Shown piece after piece: positions 35,555 through 43,707 of a stretch of DNA of 64,000 bases (positions are counted from its first letter, which is position 1; the number at the start of each line of letters is the position of its first letter). The notes under the pieces were generated by a model. That model worked only from the letters and a program-made list of their open reading frames with translations. It was not told the DNA's origin and searched no databases. The translations under genes and the position numbers were made by a program. The stretch comes from DATJPD01 sp035506575 (GTDB lineage: Bacteria > Pseudomonadota > Alphaproteobacteria > CACIAM-22H2). The stretch covers positions 10,194 through 74,193 of the forward strand of contig DATJPD010000114.1 of NCBI GenBank assembly GCA_035506575.1, written 5' to 3'.

Positions 35555-36343
35555 ATGGATGTCCTCCATTCGATCGACTGGCTGTATTCGGTCTTGGGCT
35601 TTGGCGTCGGCTTGCTCGTCGGCATGACGGGGGTCGGTGGCGGCTCGCTGATGACGCCGCTGCTGATTCTGTTGTTCGGCATCCATCCGGCGACCGCGGT
35701 CGGCACGGACCTGCTCTATGCCTCCGCGACGAAAACCGCCGGCACGCTGATCCACGGTCTTCATCAGACGATCGAGTGGCGCGTGGTCGGGTTGCTTGCC
35801 CTTGGCAGCCTGCCGATGACGGCCCTCACTCTATTTGTGCTGTCGAAGCTCGATCTGCATGGGGCATCGGCCGGCGACTTCATCACGTTCGTGCTCGGGA
35901 TCGCATTGCTGCTGACCGCTGTGGCGCTGATCTTCCGTGCCCAGATCGTGACGCTATACGCCAGACATATCGGCGATCTGGCGCCCCGCCAGACGGCCTA
36001 TCTGACCGCGGCGGTCGGTGCGGGGCTTGGGGTCCTCGTCTCCTTGTCGTCGGTGGGCGCCGGAGCGATCGGCGTGACGGCGCTCATCCTCCTCTATCCG
36101 CGGTTGCCAACCGTGCGTATCGTCGGCTCCGATATCGCGCATGCTGTTCCGTTGACGCTCGTCGCCGGGATCGGTCATTGGATGATCGGCTCGATCGATG
36201 CGCATCTGCTCGGCTCGCTGCTGGTGGGATCCTTGCCGGGGATCGTTTTGGGCAGCACGCTGTCGGCGCGCGTCCCCGATGTGGTGCTGCGGCTCAGTTT
36301 GGCCGCCACCCTGCTGCTCGTGGGTGGTCGGCTCGTGTTCTGA
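35555..36343 (+). CDS. TauE/SafE-family sulfite/anion exporter
   Basis: A 262-residue membrane protein with about eight helices in two halves. The duplicated signatures are GFGVGLLVGMTGVGGGSLMTPLL and AVGAGLGVLVSLSSVGAGAIG (shortened cores GMTGVGGGSL and VSLSSVGAGAIG), followed by LLFGIHPATAVGTDLLYA. TauE/SafE proteins export sulfite, sulfoacetate or related anions. Its place 94 bp behind cysH suggests relief of excess sulfite or sulfide made by the assimilation operon. Confidence 0.9.
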   Translation: MDVLHSIDWLYSVLGFGVGLLVGMTGVGGGSLMTPLLILLFGIHPATAVGTDLLYASATKTAGTLIHGLHQTIEWRVVGLLALGSLPMTALTLFVLSKLDLHGASAGDFITFVLGIALLLTAVALIFRAQIVTLYARHIGDLAPRQTAYLTAAVGAGLGVLVSLSSVGAGAIGVTALILLYPRLPTVRIVGSDIAHAVPLTLVAGIGHWMIGSIDAHLLGSLLVGSLPGIVLGSTLSARVPDVVLRLSLAATLLLVGGRLVF

Positions 36344-36347
36344 TGCT

Positions 36348-36381
36348 GCAGCGCGCATGCTGCGCTGCCACAAGAGTTTTT
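36348..36381 (+). terminator. Possible terminator after the TauE-like gene
   Basis: GCAGCGC (36348-36354) and GCGCTGC (36362-36368) form a perfect 7-bp stem with a 7-base loop; a TTTTT run follows after 8 bases (36377-36381). The gap before the T-run makes it atypical. Confidence 0.4.
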
Positions 36382-36443
36382 CTCGTGTGACCGCGAAGAA
36401 TCTCTCAGTTGCGACTGGGCAGCGCTGGCGCGACCATGCACGC

Positions 36444-36647
36444 ATGACAAACCTATCGAAACGAGTCCCTGATCCGTCCCGTGATGCGGAGCCGCCGCTG
36501 GCCGAACTACTCGACGATTCGGTGCTGCAGTGGCTCCTGGTTGGCGACCGCATCGAGCGCTCGGAGCTCGAAGCCGTCATTCGGCGCGCCCAGCGGCGCT
36601 TGGGGCCGCGGCGCACCGATCCGGCGATCGGCGAGTGCTGCGCATAA
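36444..36647 (+). CDS. Small hypothetical protein
   Basis: A 67-residue frame with G/C-rich third positions like its neighbours. The middle, LAELLDDSVLQWLLVGDRIE and then RSELEAVIRRAQRRLG, looks like two amphipathic helices. No family is recognised and no clear ribosome binding site precedes the ATG. It stands alone between the TauE-like gene and the RND operon. It resembles short soluble helical proteins common in alphaproteobacteria, but I would not assign a function. Confidence 0.45.
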   Translation: MTNLSKRVPDPSRDAEPPLAELLDDSVLQWLLVGDRIERSELEAVIRRAQRRLGPRRTDPAIGECCA

Positions 36648-37081
36648 GCGGAGCGAACCCGGCGCTGAGGCGGGGGCGCGGGCGCCGGGGTGCCCGACGG
36701 CATTGACCGCGCGGTCAGTTGCGAACGGCGAAATTTTCGTGACGCCGATCGTCCGTTCTTGTCACTTCGTGCGGCAAGGCTCACCGGCTTAGCTGGTGGC
36801 GCGCCAGTCCCGCCGAATTGTTCGGCAGAAAGTCGTGCAACTGCCGCATGGGATGGCGGCTGTGTGAACTTTGTCCTAAATCCGAAGCGACGGCCCTTTT
36901 AAGGACTCTTAAGCTCTGCGCTTCATGCTGGCGGTGGCCTTTACGCGATTGAGAAGGCTACGCACGTACGCGATCTGTTATTATACTGAAGTTGTAGTTC
37001 CGGCGCGGGGTTTGACCTCCTACGCCGTGTAACACCAACAACCAAGCGCTCGGACAGGTCGGGCCGGCTGGGGAAGAGAAC
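36648..37081. other. 434-bp gene-poor gap before the RND operon
   Basis: No convincing coding frame is seen on either strand. It contains a perfect 14-bp palindrome (36704-36717), a smaller CGAAA-T-TTTCG palindrome (36729-36739), an A+T-rich stretch around 36975-36990 with a TATACT (36982-36987) that could be a -10 box without a clear -35, and GGGGAAGAG as ribosome binding site just before the adaptor gene. Confidence 0.6.
36704..36717. promoter_or_regulatory. Perfect palindrome TGACCGCGCGGTCA, TetR-like operator
   Basis: A 14-bp perfect palindrome in the gap before the RND efflux genes. TetR/AcrR-type repressors often bind TTGACCG-centred palindromes of this kind near efflux operons. It lies about 365 bp from the adaptor start, and no TetR gene is in the window, so the link is an inference. 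Confidence 0.45.
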
Positions 37082-38254
37082 GTGGTTAAGAGCGACAGCG
37101 CGGCCGTCCGTCGCCGCAAAGGTATTGTCATTGCCCTCGGCCTGGTGGTCTTGATCCTGGTCGGCGGCTTCTATTGGCTTCGGCAGGGATCGGAGCGCGC
37201 GCAGGCTCAGCGGGCGCCGAACCGCGCTGTGCCGGTCACGGTCGTGTCGGCCGCGCGCCAGGACGTGCCGATCTATCTCACCGGGCTCGGTTCGGTGCAG
37301 GCGACCTTCACCGTCGGCATCCACTCGCAGGTGGATGGCAAGCTCGATCAGGTGCTGTTCACCGAAGGACAGCACGTGAAGAAGGGCGATCTGCTGGCGA
37401 AGATCGATCCGCGATTTTTCGAGGCGGCGCTCAGTTCGGCCAAAGCCAAGCAGGCGCAGGATGCCGCCAATCTGGTGTCCTACGAAAAGGACATGGTCCG
37501 CCTCAAAGAGCTGATGGCCAAAAACTACTCCACGCAGCAGGCCATCGATCAGCAGCAGGCCAAGGTCGATTCGACCAAGGCCGCGATCCAAGCCGACAAG
37601 GCCGCGATCGATTCCGCGCAGACCCAACTCGACTATGCGAGCATCACGGCCCCGAGCGATGGCCGCATGGGCATGCGGCTGATCGATCCGGGCAACGTCG
37701 TGCATGCCGGCGATCAGGCCAACATCGCGGTGCTGACCCTGACCCAGCCGATCGCGGTCGTGTTCACCTTGCCCGAGCGTACCCTCGACGATGTGCGCGA
37801 GGCGATGGCGCGCGGCGCGGTCCAGGTGATCGCCTACGACCGCGACAACAAGAAGGCCCTCGGCACGGGCACCTTGCAGACGATCGACAATATGATCGAC
37901 CAGGCAACGGGCACCTACCGCCTCAAGGCCTCTTTCCCCAACGAAGATGAGCGGCTATGGCCCGGCGAGTTCGTCAATGCGCGCCTCCAGGTCAGCACCG
38001 CGACGAACGCGATCGTCATTCCGAACGCCGCCGTGCAGCGCGGACCCGACGGCCTGTTCACCTGGGTCATTACGCCCAAGAATATCGCCGAGCCGCATCC
38101 GATCGAGACTGGCCCGGCGGCCGGCGCGATCACGATTGTCACCTCGGGCCTCAACGAGGGCGACAAGGTGGTGACCGACGGCCAATACAAGCTTCAGACG
38201 GGCGCCGTGGTGACGATCACGACGACGGCACCGGGTCCCGCCGGCTCCTCATGA
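37082..38254 (+). CDS. RND efflux periplasmic adaptor (MdtA/AcrA type)
   Basis: A 390-residue membrane-fusion protein. A signal-anchor helix (residues about 14-33) is followed by the lipoyl/barrel-sandwich halves (GIHSQVDGKLDQVLFTEGQ, ASITAPSDGRMGMRLIDPGN), a coiled coil between them (about residues 110-195) and the beta-barrel with TYRLKASFPNEDERLWPGEF. GTG 37082 is the start. It links the pump encoded next to an outer-membrane channel that is not in the window, so TolC must come from elsewhere. Confidence 0.93.
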   Translation: MVKSDSAAVRRRKGIVIALGLVVLILVGGFYWLRQGSERAQAQRAPNRAVPVTVVSAARQDVPIYLTGLGSVQATFTVGIHSQVDGKLDQVLFTEGQHVKKGDLLAKIDPRFFEAALSSAKAKQAQDAANLVSYEKDMVRLKELMAKNYSTQQAIDQQQAKVDSTKAAIQADKAAIDSAQTQLDYASITAPSDGRMGMRLIDPGNVVHAGDQANIAVLTLTQPIAVVFTLPERTLDDVREAMARGAVQVIAYDRDNKKALGTGTLQTIDNMIDQATGTYRLKASFPNEDERLWPGEFVNARLQVSTATNAIVIPNAAVQRGPDGLFTWVITPKNIAEPHPIETGPAAGAITIVTSGLNEGDKVVTDGQYKLQTGAVVTITTTAPGPAGSS

Positions 38255-38318
38255 TGCGTTCACTAAAGCTTCGGAGGGTGAGCCCGGTGCGCCGTAGTTC
38301 CACCAGGAGCGTCGGCGC

Positions 38319-41300
38319 TTGAGCATCTCTGAACCGTTCATCCGCCGGCCGATCGCTACTGCCCTCATGATGGCGGCGGTGGCCTTCATCGGCATCGCGG
38401 CGTTCCCATTCCTGCCGGTGGCGCCGCTGCCGCAGGTCGACTTCCCGACCATCCAGATCACGGCCCTTTGGCAAGGCGCCAGCGCCGATACTATGGCCAC
38501 CTCGGTTGCGGCACCGCTCGAGCGCCAGTTCGCGCAAATTCCGGGCGTCTCGCAGCTGACCTCCCAGAGCGCTCTGGGTGCTACGACCGTCGTCATTCAG
38601 TTCGATCTGAACCGTAACATCGACGCCGCGGCGCAGGACGTCCAGGCGGCCATCACAGCGGCCAGCCGGTCCCTCCCGCAGGCGATGACCACGCCGCCGT
38701 ACTACCGCAAGGTCAATCCGGCTGATTCGCCGATCCTGTTGTTGACGGCGCACTCCGACACGATGCCGCTGACCGCGGTCGACGAGTACGCCGACCTCTT
38801 CCTCGCACAGCAGATCTCGCAGGTCTCGGGCGTGGCGCAGGTCCTGATCTTCGGCGATAAGCCGCCCTCGATCCGCGTCCAGGTCGACCCAGCGAAGCTT
38901 GCCGCGAGCGGGCTTACACTGGAAGACATCCGAGGGATCCTCGCCACCTCGACAACGAACGTGGCCAAAGGCACGATCAACACGGCCAAGACCAGCTTCA
39001 CCATCTCGACCAACGACCAGATTCTCGATCCCGGGCCGTTCAACGACGTGGTGCTCGCCTACCGGAACGGGGCGCCGATTCGCGTCAGCGACATCGGCCA
39101 GGCGATCTCGGCGCCGGTCGACCGCAACGTCGCCGCCTACCAGAACAATCGCGATGGCGTCATCCTGGCCGTGTTCAAGCAGCCCGGCGCCAATGTGGTC
39201 GAGACGGTCGACAGCATCAAGGCACAGCTGCCGCAGCTGACGGCGCGCATTCCGCCTGCGATCAAGATCGAGACGCTCCTCGACCGGACCACCACCATCC
39301 GGGCCTCGGTCGCCGATGTCGAGTTCACCTTGGCGCTCACCATCGGCCTCGTGGTCATGGTGATCCTGCTGTTTCTGCGAAATTTCTGGGCAACCGCGAT
39401 TCCGAGCGTGACCGTACCGCTGGCCCTGGCCGGGTCGTGCGGTGTCATGTACTTGCTCAATTTCAGCCTCGACAACCTGTCGCTTATGGCGCTCACCATC
39501 GCCGTGGGGTTCGTGGTCGACGACGCGATCGTCGTGGTGGAGAACATCTACCGTCACATCGAAAACGGCGAGACGCCGTTCCAGGCGGCGCTCAAAGGGT
39601 CGCGCGAGATCGGCTTCACGGTCATATCGATCAGCGCGTCGCTGATCGCCGTGTTCATCCCGCTGCTGCTCATGGGCGGCATCATCGGCCGTCTGTTCCG
39701 CGAATTCGCGCTCACTGTGACGGCGGCGATCGCGGTCTCGGCTTTCGTGTCGCTGACCTTGGCGCCGATGATGTGCTCCAAGTTCATGCACCGCCATTCC
39801 GACCAGCACGGCCGGCTGTTCCAGGCCATCGAAGCCGGCTTCAACGGCTTGTTCGCGTTCTACCGGCGCACGCTCGATGTCGTGCTCCGCCACCAGCCGT
39901 TCACGCTTGCCGTCTTCTTCGGCACCATGGCGTTGACCGGGATTCTGGCCGTCGTGACGCCAAAGGGCTTCTTCCCGATCCAGGACACCGGCGTCATCTC
40001 GGCCTTCGTCGAGGCGGCGCAGGACACCTCGCCGCAAGAGATGATGGTCCTGCTGCGCAGGCTGGGGGCAGTGCTCATGCAGGACCCCGACGTCTCGGGT
40101 CTCGGCACGTTCACCGGCAGCTCGGGGGGTGCCCAGACCGCCAATACCGGCCGTGGGTTCATCGTGCTCAAGCCGCGCGATCAGCGCAAGCTCACCGCCT
40201 CGCAGATCATCGACCGCCTACGGCCGAAACTCGCCGTGATCCCGGGCGTCACGATGTTCCTGCAGGCAAGTCAGGACATCACGGTCGGCGGCCGTATCGC
40301 GCGCGGTCAGTTCCAGTACACGTTGCAGGATTCGAGCATTCCCGAGCTGACCGAATGGTCGAAGAAGATGCTCGAAAAGATGCGCACCCTGCCGCAGATC
40401 GTCGACGTGGCAACTGACTTTATCGCCAACGCGCCCCAGCTCAAGGTGACGATCAACCGCGACCAGGCCTCGCGGTTCGGTATCTCACCGCAGATGATCG
40501 ACGACACCCTCAACGATGCATTCGGCCAGCGGCAGATCACGCAGTACTTCACCCAGCTCAAGACCTACTTCGTCATCCTCGAGATCCTGCCGAGCCTGCA
40601 ACAGGACCTGTCGACGTTGGACCGCCTGTACGTGAAGTCGCCGTTGACCGGCGGTCCCGTGCCGCTGTCGACGCTCGTGAGTATCGATTCGACCGCGGTC
40701 GGCCCTCTCTCGGTCGCCCATCAGGGCCAGTTCCCGGCCGTGACATTATCGTTCAACCTGCGGCCCGGCATGGCGCTGGGCGAGGCGGTCGACGCGATCC
40801 AGAAGGCGGCGCGCGAGGTTGGAATGCCGCCGTCGGTCCTGTCGTCGTTCCAGGGCAACGCGCAGGCGTTCCAGAGCTCGCTGTCGAGCGAGCCGATCCT
40901 CATTGGTGCCGCGCTGATCGTCGTCTACATCATCCTCGGCATGCTCTATGAGAGCTTCATCCACCCACTGACGATCTTGTCGACCCTGCCGTCGGCTGGC
41001 ATCGGCGCCCTTCTCGCGCTCAACGCCGGGCACATGGACCTGTCGGTGATCGGAATCATCGGCATCATCCTGCTGATCGGCATCGTCAAGAAGAACGGCA
41101 TCATGCTGGTCGATTTCGCGATCGCGGCGGAGCGCGAGCGACATTTGGATCCTCTCTCGGCCATCCGCGAGGCCTGCCACCTGCGCTTCCGCCCCATCCT
41201 GATGACGACCGCGGCCGCGATGCTGGCCGGCGTGCCGCTGATGTTGGGCAGCGGCACCGGATCGGAGGTCCGCCAGCCGCTCGGCTACGCCATGGTCGGC

Positions 41301-41450
41301 GGCCTGGCGCTGAGCCAGGTCCTGACGCTGTACACGACCCCGGTCGTTTACCTATACCTCGACCGCCTGCAGAACTGGATCCGCGGGACGAAGAAGCCGC
41401 ACGGGCCGGTGCCGGTCGAGGACGACGTCCGCACGATGGCGGCCGAGTGA
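38319..41450 (+). CDS. RND efflux pump inner-membrane subunit (MdtB/MdtC-like)
   Basis: A 1043-residue HAE1-type RND pump. It starts at TTG 38319: MSISEPFIRRPIATALMMAA is the conserved N-terminus, AGGAGC lies 9 bases upstream, and the next in-frame ATG would remove most of the first helix. Proton-relay aspartates are seen in VGFVVDDAIVVVENIYRH. Twelve helices and two large periplasmic loops fit the family. GKLKVTINRDQASRFGIS-type and FQGNAQAFQSSLSSEP segments match MdtB/MdtC. Substrates are probably lipophilic drugs or bile-salt-like compounds; only one pump subunit is encoded, unlike the MdtB-MdtC pair. Confidence 0.95.
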   Translation: MSISEPFIRRPIATALMMAAVAFIGIAAFPFLPVAPLPQVDFPTIQITALWQGASADTMATSVAAPLERQFAQIPGVSQLTSQSALGATTVVIQFDLNRNIDAAAQDVQAAITAASRSLPQAMTTPPYYRKVNPADSPILLLTAHSDTMPLTAVDEYADLFLAQQISQVSGVAQVLIFGDKPPSIRVQVDPAKLAASGLTLEDIRGILATSTTNVAKGTINTAKTSFTISTNDQILDPGPFNDVVLAYRNGAPIRVSDIGQAISAPVDRNVAAYQNNRDGVILAVFKQPGANVVETVDSIKAQLPQLTARIPPAIKIETLLDRTTTIRASVADVEFTLALTIGLVVMVILLFLRNFWATAIPSVTVPLALAGSCGVMYLLNFSLDNLSLMALTIAVGFVVDDAIVVVENIYRHIENGETPFQAALKGSREIGFTVISISASLIAVFIPLLLMGGIIGRLFREFALTVTAAIAVSAFVSLTLAPMMCSKFMHRHSDQHGRLFQAIEAGFNGLFAFYRRTLDVVLRHQPFTLAVFFGTMALTGILAVVTPKGFFPIQDTGVISAFVEAAQDTSPQEMMVLLRRLGAVLMQDPDVSGLGTFTGSSGGAQTANTGRGFIVLKPRDQRKLTASQIIDRLRPKLAVIPGVTMFLQASQDITVGGRIARGQFQYTLQDSSIPELTEWSKKMLEKMRTLPQIVDVATDFIANAPQLKVTINRDQASRFGISPQMIDDTLNDAFGQRQITQYFTQLKTYFVILEILPSLQQDLSTLDRLYVKSPLTGGPVPLSTLVSIDSTAVGPLSVAHQGQFPAVTLSFNLRPGMALGEAVDAIQKAAREVGMPPSVLSSFQGNAQAFQSSLSSEPILIGAALIVVYIILGMLYESFIHPLTILSTLPSAGIGALLALNAGHMDLSVIGIIGIILLIGIVKKNGIMLVDFAIAAERERHLDPLSAIREACHLRFRPILMTTAAAMLAGVPLMLGSGTGSEVRQPLGYAMVGGLALSQVLTLYTTPVVYLYLDRLQNWIRGTKKPHGPVPVEDDVRTMAAE

Positions 41451-41499
41451 GCTGAGACGCTGCTGCCTCGGCGCTGTCATGGCGCCGGGCATTCCCGCA

Positions 41500-41529
41500 T
41501 TGGCGGCTGCATCCGCCTGAGGGTATAAC
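41500..41529 (+). promoter_or_regulatory. Sigma-70-like promoter of the alcohol dehydrogenase operon
   Basis: TTGGCG (41500-41505), an 18-bp spacer and TATAAC (41524-41529). Transcription would start near 41536, giving a leader of about 53 bases. A GGCGG/CCGCC inverted repeat (41502-41517) overlaps the -35 and spacer and might be an operator. Confidence 0.45.
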
Positions 41530-41533
41530 CGGA

Positions 41534-41570
41534 GCGGGCGAGGGGGCTTGGTGTAGCTCCTCGAGCCCGC
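41534..41570 (+). promoter_or_regulatory. Leader hairpin before the alcohol dehydrogenase gene
   Basis: GCGGGC (41534-41539) pairs with GCCCGC (41565-41570), and the adjacent GAGG with CCTC after a 2-base bulge. If the promoter at 41500-41529 is right, this hairpin forms the very 5' end of the mRNA, just before the ribosome binding site GAAGGGGAGC. Confidence 0.35.
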
Positions 41571-41588
41571 AACGAAGGGGAGCAGCTT

Positions 41589-42716
41589 ATGGCGGGTGTC
41601 GACCGCAGCAATCAATTTCCGATCCCTGACCGGATGAAGGCCTGGGTGCTCGGCGGGCCCGAGCAGCTGAGCATGGTCGAGAAGCCGGTGCCGCAACCCG
41701 CCGCGGCCGAAGTACTGGTGCGCATCGATGCGATCGCCGTCTGCGCCACGGACCTCGAGATCATCAAGCACGGCCCGCCGGCCCTCATCCAAGGCGGGCT
41801 CCCGTTCAACAAGAACTTCACGCCCGGCCATGAATACATGGGTACGGTGGTCAAGCTCGGGCCCGGCGTGGACGAGTACAGCGTCGGCGACCGGGTGACG
41901 GTCGAGATCCATGCCGGCTGCGGCCGCTGCCCCCGCTGCCGCGAAGGCATGTACACCGCCTGCCTCAATTACGGGATGAATTACGGGACCCACGACAAGG
42001 GGCACCGCGCCAACGGCTTTACCACGGACGGCGGGTTCGCCGAATACGCCGTCAACAACATCAACACGCTCGTCCACGTCCCGGACGACATGACCGACGA
42101 GGAGGCCACGCTCGTGGTCACCGCCGGCACGGCCATGTACGGCATCGACGTCATGGGCGGGGTGATCGCCGGCCAGTCGATCGTGGTCATGGGCCCGGGC
42201 CCGATCGGCCTCATGGGCGTGGGGGTCGCGAAGGCGCTCGGCGCCTACCCGGTGATCCTGACCGGCACGCGCGACAAGCGGCTCGAAATGGGCCGCAGGC
42301 TGGGTGCCGACCACGTGATCAACGTGAAGAACCAGAATGCCGTCGAAGAGGTCCGACGCCTCACCCGCGGCATCGGCTGCGACTATGTGCTCGAATGCTC
42401 AGGCGCTCCGACCGCGCTCAACGATGCGGCGCAGATGTGCAACCGCGGCGGGCGCATCTGCCTCGCCGCGTTCCCGCACGAGCCCGTTCCGGTCGATGTG
42501 GCGCATATCGTGCGCAACAACATCTACGTCTTCGGCATCCGCGGCGAGGGCAAGTCCGCGACGCACCGCGCTGCTGCGTTCATGATGCAGAAGCGCTTCG
42601 ACGCAAAAATGATCCACACGCATACGTTCCCGCTGGCCGACGTGCCGACTGCGATCCGCTACGCGCGCGACCGCGTCGACGACGCCATCAAGGTCGTCGT
42701 GAAGATGCGCTCATGA
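41589..42716 (+). CDS. Zinc-dependent MDR alcohol dehydrogenase
   Basis: A 375-residue medium-chain dehydrogenase. Catalytic zinc site CATDLEI with GHEYMG, structural zinc cysteines CGRCPRCREGMYTAC, and the NAD motif MGPGPIGLMGVG are all present. It would oxidise a polyol or secondary alcohol such as a sugar alcohol or hydroxyacid. Its stop overlaps the start of the binding protein gene (ATGA), and a sugar-acid-type dehydratase follows, which suggests a carbohydrate catabolic operon. Confidence 0.92.
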   Translation: MAGVDRSNQFPIPDRMKAWVLGGPEQLSMVEKPVPQPAAAEVLVRIDAIAVCATDLEIIKHGPPALIQGGLPFNKNFTPGHEYMGTVVKLGPGVDEYSVGDRVTVEIHAGCGRCPRCREGMYTACLNYGMNYGTHDKGHRANGFTTDGGFAEYAVNNINTLVHVPDDMTDEEATLVVTAGTAMYGIDVMGGVIAGQSIVVMGPGPIGLMGVGVAKALGAYPVILTGTRDKRLEMGRRLGADHVINVKNQNAVEEVRRLTRGIGCDYVLECSGAPTALNDAAQMCNRGGRICLAAFPHEPVPVDVAHIVRNNIYVFGIRGEGKSATHRAAAFMMQKRFDAKMIHTHTFPLADVPTAIRYARDRVDDAIKVVVKMRS

Positions 42717-43675
42717 CGCCGATGTGGCGGCGCACGGCCCTCGTGGCCCTGGCGTGGCTCGCCGCCGCGTCCGCGGCGTCCGCCCAGTCGTTCCCCGACC
42801 ACAAGCCCATCCGGATGACCGTGATGTTCGGCCCCGGCAGTGCGGCCGACGTCACCGCCCGCAAGCTCGCGGACGGAATGGAGAAGGCACTCGATGCGCC
42901 GGTGCCGGTGGTGAACCGTCCCGGTGCGGGCGGCGCTGTGGGGTACACCCACGTGGCGATGCAGAAGCCGGACGGCTACTCGATCGTCTGGAACTCGAAC
43001 TCGATCTCCACCGCTTATCACCAGGGCATCCTCGAATTCGACTACACGAAGTTCGATGCCGTCGCCCGCGTGAGCGTCGAAATCCCGGCGATCGCCGTGC
43101 GCGCGGATTCACGGTGGAAGACCCTCGGCGAACTGGTTGCCTACGCGAAGGAGAATCCCGGCAAGGTGCGGGTCGGCAATTCCGGGTTCGGCAGCCATAC
43201 GCACTTTGCTTCAGTGGCACTGTTCGGGTCCGCAGGCGCCAAGGTCATCGACGTGCCGTTCAACGGCAATGACGCGGTCACGGACCTTCTGGCCGGGCGC
43301 ATCGAGGCGGCGGTTCAGCTCCCGGCCGCCTTCATCGCCTATGTGAAAAACGGCGACCTGCACATCCTCGCGGGCCTCGGATCGGAACGCGATCCGATCT
43401 TTCCCGATGTCGCCTCGGCGCGCGAGCAGGGGTATGACGTTGCCCTCGACATGTGGCGAGGCATCGCGGTTCCGAAGGGCACGCCTGGCCCGGTGATCTC
43501 GGCCCTCGAGGCGGCGATCAGGCAGACGGTGGACAGTCCGGCGTTTGGCGATGCCGGCCGGCAGATTGGCTTCAAGCCGGCCTTCCTGCCGCATGACCGG
43601 TTCGCGGCGCTCATCGCATCCGACGACGTCAGGCTCGCCAAGCTCATGGCAGACCTCGGGATGAAGAAGCAGTAG
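42713..43675 (+). CDS. Bug/TctC-family TTT transporter substrate-binding protein
   Basis: A 320-residue periplasmic receptor with a signal peptide ending AAASAASA|QSF. Family hallmarks are FPDHKPIRMTVMFGPGSAAD, VVNRPGAGGAVGYTHVA and GNSGFGSHTHFASVALF. ATG 42713 overlaps the dehydrogenase stop, so the two are translationally coupled. No TctA/TctB genes are in the window. Its tight linkage to a dehydrogenase and a dehydratase suggests that it brings in their substrate, probably a sugar acid. Confidence 0.92.
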   Translation: MTPMWRRTALVALAWLAAASAASAQSFPDHKPIRMTVMFGPGSAADVTARKLADGMEKALDAPVPVVNRPGAGGAVGYTHVAMQKPDGYSIVWNSNSISTAYHQGILEFDYTKFDAVARVSVEIPAIAVRADSRWKTLGELVAYAKENPGKVRVGNSGFGSHTHFASVALFGSAGAKVIDVPFNGNDAVTDLLAGRIEAAVQLPAAFIAYVKNGDLHILAGLGSERDPIFPDVASAREQGYDVALDMWRGIAVPKGTPGPVISALEAAIRQTVDSPAFGDAGRQIGFKPAFLPHDRFAALIASDDVRLAKLMADLGMKKQ

Positions 43676-43707
43676 ACGCGCACCGGTTCGTCGTTCGACA
43701 ATTCACC

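Noticed and set aside
38217..40037. A 606-codon minus-strand frame opposite the RND pump
   Set aside because: It is antisense to a clear RND permease gene, and its composition is that of a shadow frame.
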